Origin: Pseudomonadota bacterium
Lineage (GTDB): Bacteria; Pseudomonadota; Alphaproteobacteria; Rhizobiales; Xanthobacteraceae
NCBI GenBank assembly: GCA_021779635.1
Contig: JAJYAH010000224.1
Location: 1 to 9,064 of the forward strand
Direction: 5' to 3'
DNA: 9,064 nt
Of this stretch, positions 5,666-9,064 are shown in pieces. A program made the translations under genes and the position numbers. The notes under the pieces are model-generated. The model did no database searches and was not told the DNA's origin. It saw only the letters and a program-made list of their open reading frames with translations. Position 1 is the stretch's first letter. Every line of letters begins with the position of its first letter.

Positions 5666-7267
5666 TCAGCCAAACAGCGCCCGGTGATCCCCCAGGATCA
5701 CGCGCGCGGCGTTGTGGCCGGGGGCGCCGGTGACGCCGCCGCCGGGATGGGCGCCGGAGCCGCAATGATAGAGGCCCTTCAGCGGCCCCCGATAATCGGC
5801 GTGGCCGAGCATCGGTCGCGCCGAGAACAATTGATTGAGGCTCAAGGCGCCGTGGAAGATGTCGCCGCCCAATAGCCCGAACTGGCGCTCCAGATCGAGC
5901 GGCGACAGGATTTGTCGCCCGATCACGCTAGCCGCAAAACCCGGCGCGTATTTGTCCACCGTCGCGATCATGAGATCGGCGACTTCCTCGCGATGTTCGT
6001 CCCACGATCTTCCATCCGGCAACTCCGGTGCGACGTGCTGGCAGAACAGGCTCGCGACATGCTGGCCCGGCGGGCTCAGCGTATCGTCGAGGGTCGAGGG
6101 GATCAGCACCTCGACCACTGGCTCGCGGCTCCAGCCGTGGGTCCGCGCGTCCTGCCAGGCGCGATCCATATAATCGAGGCTCGGGCCGATGATGATGCCG
6201 GCGGTCACATGATCGCCGGCGCCCGGAAGGGCCGTGAAGGAGGGCAGGGCATTGAGGGCGACGTTGATGCGGAACGTGCCGGAGCCGTTGCGCCAGTTCG
6301 TGATGCGATCGAGAAATGGCGCCGGCAAGGCCTCTGCCGGCACCAGCCGCGTGTATAGCAGTTTCGGGTTGACGCTGGAGGCGACGTATCCGGCGCGAAC
6401 GGTTTTGCCGTTGTCGAGGACGACGCCCACCGCGCGTTCGCGCTCGACGATCACCTCGCGCACGCCGGCCTCCAGTTCGATATCGACGCCATGGCCGCGC
6501 GCCGCGCTCGCCATTGCACTTGTGATCGCGCCCATGCCGCCGATGGCGTGGCCCCAGACGCCCTTCTTGCCGTTCACCTCGCCGAACGCATGATGCAGCA
6601 TCACGTAAGCAGAACCGGCGGCGTAGGGGCTGGCATAATTGCCGACAATGGCGTCGAACCCGAACAGCGCCTTGACGAGGTCGCTCTCGAACCGGTCGTC
6701 CAGCATCTCGCCGGCCGAGCGCGTGAACAGATCGAGCAGGCTGCGTTGCTGTTCGAGCGATAGCCTGCGCAGGATGTTGGCGGTGCCAAGCGCGTTGAAG
6801 GCTTCGCTGATCGTGCCGAGGCTGAACCCTTCCATGAGGTTCGGCGGCGCGCGCAACACGAATTCCCGCAGCACATCGGCGATCACTTCCAGCTCGCGCG
6901 TGAAGGCATCGATCCGGCCGACATCGCCTGGGCTGAGCTTGGCCACCGACGCCTGGGTGCGGCCTTCGCCGGTCAACAGATAGCTGCCATCGGGGGCGGG
7001 GAGGAAATTCTGCGCGCGGCGTTCGACCATCCGCAGGCCGTGATCGGCGAGCTTCAAATCCGAGATGATCTGCGGGTTGAGCAGGCTGACGGTATAGGCC
7101 GCGACCGAATTGCGAAAGCCGGGATGAAATTCCTCGGTTACTGCCGCACCGCCCACCACCTTGCGGCGGTCGACCACCTTTACGCGCAGCCCGGCCATCG
7201 CCAGATAGGCCGCGCAGGTGAGGCCGTTATGCCCGGCGCCGATGATGACGACGTCCGTTTCGGTCAT
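5666..7267 (-). CDS. FAD-dependent oxidoreductase, PYROXD2 / phytoene-desaturase-like
   Basis: This 533-aa soluble flavoprotein belongs to the amine-oxidase/phytoene-desaturase superfamily, and the whole chain resembles the PYROXD2 branch. The N-terminus carries the FAD dinucleotide motif DVVIIGAGHNGL, then an acidic-ended second strand (KVVDRRKVVGGAA) typical of the family. The C-terminus holds the second FAD-contact block GLYHCGSGAHPGGGVTGAPG and ends soon after. Length fits the family (about 520-580). No membrane segment is apparent. The substrate is unknown; no carotenoid biosynthesis gene is nearby, so a carotenoid role is unsupported. I chose ATG 7267, which begins right before the FAD strand. 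A start at 7294 would add nine residues but falls inside the end of a repeat element and has no ribosome binding site. The gene is divergent from the downstream membrane protein gene, with the repeat between them. Confidence 0.9.
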   Translation of the reverse strand: MTETDVVIIGAGHNGLTCAAYLAMAGLRVKVVDRRKVVGGAAVTEEFHPGFRNSVAAYTVSLLNPQIISDLKLADHGLRMVERRAQNFLPAPDGSYLLTGEGRTQASVAKLSPGDVGRIDAFTRELEVIADVLREFVLRAPPNLMEGFSLGTISEAFNALGTANILRRLSLEQQRSLLDLFTRSAGEMLDDRFESDLVKALFGFDAIVGNYASPYAAGSAYVMLHHAFGEVNGKKGVWGHAIGGMGAITSAMASAARGHGVDIELEAGVREVIVERERAVGVVLDNGKTVRAGYVASSVNPKLLYTRLVPAEALPAPFLDRITNWRNGSGTFRINVALNALPSFTALPGAGDHVTAGIIIGPSLDYMDRAWQDARTHGWSREPVVEVLIPSTLDDTLSPPGQHVASLFCQHVAPELPDGRSWDEHREEVADLMIATVDKYAPGFAASVIGRQILSPLDLERQFGLLGGDIFHGALSLNQLFSARPMLGHADYRGPLKGLYHCGSGAHPGGGVTGAPGHNAARVILGDHRALFG

Positions 7268-7288
7268 GGCTGGTTCATGTGCCTGTTC

Positions 7289-7368
7289 CGTCATTCCGGG
7301 GCGTGCGAAGCACGAACCCGGAATCTCGAGATTCCGGGTTCATCGCTGCGCGATGCGCCGGAATGACG
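7289..7368. repeat. 80-base palindromic repeat with cloverleaf-like folding potential
   Basis: The outer stem CGTCATTCCGG (7289-7299) pairs perfectly with CCGGAATGACG (7358-7368). It encloses three hairpins: GTGC-GAA-GCAC (7303-7313); a perfect 28-bp palindrome at 7314-7341 with half-site GAACCCGGAATCTC; and CATCGC-TGC-GCGATG (7341-7355). I recall this CGTCATTCCGGGGCG block as a dispersed repeat in Bradyrhizobium. It is not a tRNA: no T-loop, anticodon or CCA features are evident. It lies in the divergent promoter region of the oxidoreductase and membrane protein genes. Confidence 0.85.
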
Positions 7369-7554
7369 TTTGAATATCGAAGTCTCGAACGCTAGCACAG
7401 CCTCAACTTGCGGTTTTGCCGTCCCGGCCCCGGATTGCTCGCCGCGCGACCCTATGCTCCATTGGCGCGCCTTGCCGATCATCCCACTGCCGGCGCCCGC
7501 CGGGAGCCTCTCGTTCGACACGTTTCCGCCTGGAAGCGTTTTGCCGGAGTTTTC
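7369..7554. other. Divergent promoter region between the oxidoreductase and membrane protein genes
   Basis: The stretch must hold the promoter of the plus-strand gene. I see no clear -35/-10 pair. GGAG at 7546-7549, with a 5-base spacer to ATG 7555, is a good ribosome binding site and sets the start of the next gene. Confidence 0.35.
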
Positions 7555-9064
7555 ATGACGTCATCCGATACGTCCGCTGCCGCGGGCCGGCCTTCCGCAG
7601 CGCGAAACAGGCTGGTGCTGATCGTCTACACCGCGGCGATCTTTGTCAGCGCGTTGCTGCTGTTCTCGGTGCAGCCGCTGTTCACCAGGATGGTGCTGCC
7701 GCGGCTCGGCGGTTCGCCCGCGGTGTGGTCGGTGGCGATGGTGTTTTTCCAGTCGTTGCTGCTCGGCGGCTATGCCTATGCGCATTATTTGATGCACTTC
7801 CGCAACCGCACGATTCCGGTGGCGATCCATCTGGCGCTGCTGCTGATCGCTTTGCTGACGCTGCCGCTGTCGATTGCGAACGGGTGGGGCGAACCACCAT
7901 CGGGCGGCTATGCGTTCTGGCTGCTGGGTTTGTTTGCGGTCTCGATCGGGCTGCCGTTCTTCGCGCTGGCGGCCAATAATCCGCTGCTGCAGGCCTGGTT
8001 CGTCCGCACCGGCCATCCGAACGGACCGGACCCATATTTCCTCTATGCCTCCTCCAACATCGGCAGCTTCCTGGCGCTGTTGTCCTATCCGGTGCTGCTG
8101 GAGCCGCTGTTCACGCTGCGCACGCAAAACCTGATCTGGACCGGGTGTTATGGACTGTTGATCGTCCTGATCGCGGCCTCCGGCGTATTGCTGTTGCGCT
8201 CGCCGGCGTCGGCGGCGGTCGATGTGCTGGCCGAGGATACCGGCGCCCCGGCGCCGGCCTGGATGCTGCGCGCGCGATGGATCTTTCTCGCCGCGGTGCC
8301 GTCGGGTCTCCTGATCGCGGTGACCGCGCATATCTCCACCGACATCGCCGCGGCGCCGCTCTTGTGGGTGCTGCCGCTGTCGCTCTATCTGTTGACCTGG
8401 GTGCTGGTATTCCAGTCGCGCCCCTTGCTGCCGCACAAATGGATGTTGCTGGCTCAGCCGCTGGCGATCGCCGGCGTGATCGTGCTGCTTGCCATCGGCG
8501 GCGAACAGAATCTGCTGCTGACGCTCGGAGGCAATCTGCTTTTTTTCTTCGTGATCGCGATGGCGTGCCATGGCGAACTGGCGCGTACCCGCCCGGCCGC
8601 GAAATATCTCACCGGCTTTTATGTCGCGCTGTCGTTCGGCGGCATGGTCGGCGGATTGTTCGCCGGCCTGATCGCGCCGTTTACGTTCTCCTGGGTCGCC
8701 GAATACCCGATCCTGCTGGCATTGGCGGCGTTGTGCCGGCCGCCCGGCGGCAACGAGCGGTTGGCGGCTGGCTGGAGCCGCTGGTACTGGCCGTTTCTCG
8801 CCGTGCTGGCAGTGGTGCTGATCGCGCCGTCCTGGTCGGATGGCAAGATCACGAACGAAATCATGACGTGGCTGATTGAAAACCGGGTCTGGGTGATCGG
8901 CGCAATCGGGGTGCTCTCGGCCTTGCTGGCGCTCGGATTGAATGCCAACCGCTGGAAGATCTTTGCAACGGTGGTGGTGGCCCTGGTGCTGATCCGGGCC
9001 TATCCAGGCGACGGCGGCCGCGTGGACACCGTGCGCAGCTTTTTCGGCGTCCACAAAATATCGG
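7555..9064 (+). CDS. Membrane-fused spermidine-synthase-like protein, partial (C-terminus beyond the window)
   Basis: The frame from ATG 7555 stays open to the window end, 503 codons. It encodes a strongly hydrophobic polytopic membrane protein with about 15 candidate transmembrane segments; the first is near residues 19-40. The early segment FSVQPLFTRMVLPRLGGSPAVW is shared with proteins described as fused MFS/spermidine synthase or SpeE-like membrane proteins. The visible end, VRSFFGVHKIS, is the junction where such proteins enter the soluble SpeE-like methyltransferase-fold domain, which would lie past the edge. These proteins are usually 700-800 aa or more, so 503 aa without a stop fits. 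The activity is uncertain: in this family the SpeE domain often lacks proof of aminopropyltransferase function. GGAG 5 bases before the ATG supports the start. The 497-codon antisense frame here is composition-driven and rejected. Confidence 0.83.
   Translation, partial: MTSSDTSAAAGRPSAARNRLVLIVYTAAIFVSALLLFSVQPLFTRMVLPRLGGSPAVWSVAMVFFQSLLLGGYAYAHYLMHFRNRTIPVAIHLALLLIALLTLPLSIANGWGEPPSGGYAFWLLGLFAVSIGLPFFALAANNPLLQAWFVRTGHPNGPDPYFLYASSNIGSFLALLSYPVLLEPLFTLRTQNLIWTGCYGLLIVLIAASGVLLLRSPASAAVDVLAEDTGAPAPAWMLRARWIFLAAVPSGLLIAVTAHISTDIAAAPLLWVLPLSLYLLTWVLVFQSRPLLPHKWMLLAQPLAIAGVIVLLAIGGEQNLLLTLGGNLLFFFVIAMACHGELARTRPAAKYLTGFYVALSFGGMVGGLFAGLIAPFTFSWVAEYPILLALAALCRPPGGNERLAAGWSRWYWPFLAVLAVVLIAPSWSDGKITNEIMTWLIENRVWVIGAIGVLSALLALGLNANRWKIFATVVVALVLIRAYPGDGGRVDTVRSFFGVHKIS

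Noticed and set aside
7289..7368. Possible tRNA because of the cloverleaf shape
   Set aside because: Arm lengths are wrong, the central arm is a 28-bp perfect palindrome, and there is no T-loop or anticodon loop.
7561..9054. A 497-codon minus-strand open frame rich in Gln, Arg and His
   Set aside because: It is antisense to the membrane protein frame, low in complexity, and matches no fold; long antisense frames are expected in GC-rich DNA with CTG/GCG-heavy codons.

Overview
This 9 kb window looks like chromosomal DNA of an alphaproteobacterium of the Bradyrhizobium/Rhodopseudomonas/Nitrobacter group. The evidence is GC-rich coding sequence, proteins that read like members of that group, and above all several palindromic intergenic repeat families that I recall from those genomes. 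The repeat and genus attribution is from memory, not a search.

Layout. (1) 1-671, minus strand: the N-terminal half of a Bcr/CflA-type MFS drug exporter, cut by the window edge, with an inverted repeat directly upstream of its start. (2) 773-2596, minus: an aminopeptidase P-like M24B metallopeptidase with all five metal ligands. A palindromic repeat starts about 12 bases upstream of its start codon. (3) 2597-2939: a gene-free stretch with that repeat, a weak sigma-54-like site and a 15-base tandem array. (4) 2940-3140, plus: a 66-aa basic protein with a strong ribosome binding site, convergent with prmA. (5) 3147-4046, minus: prmA, the ribosomal protein L11 methyltransferase. (6) 4047-5034: nearly 1 kb without a convincing gene, filled by an inverted-repeat element with the GAAGCAATCCAT core and a long composite structured element. 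(7) 5035-5382, plus: a small GrlR-like protein. (8) 5383-5665: a second GAAGCAATCCAT element, inverted relative to the first. (9) 5666-7267, minus: a PYROXD2/phytoene-desaturase-like FAD oxidoreductase. (10) 7289-7368: an 80-base repeat that can fold as a cloverleaf. (11) 7555-9064, plus: a polytopic membrane protein of the membrane-fused spermidine-synthase-like family, running off the right edge.

The protein genes do not form an obvious pathway. prmA and the aminopeptidase are both protein-maturation or turnover functions on the same strand, but the small plus-strand gene and a repeat-rich gap separate them. The striking feature is repeat load. Four structurally distinct palindromic repeat types occupy the intergenic spaces of 9 kb, several abutting start codons. 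Two inverted copies of one type bracket the GrlR-like gene together with the long structured element. I found no RNA gene, CRISPR array, transposase or phage gene, and nothing I would call a new defence system.
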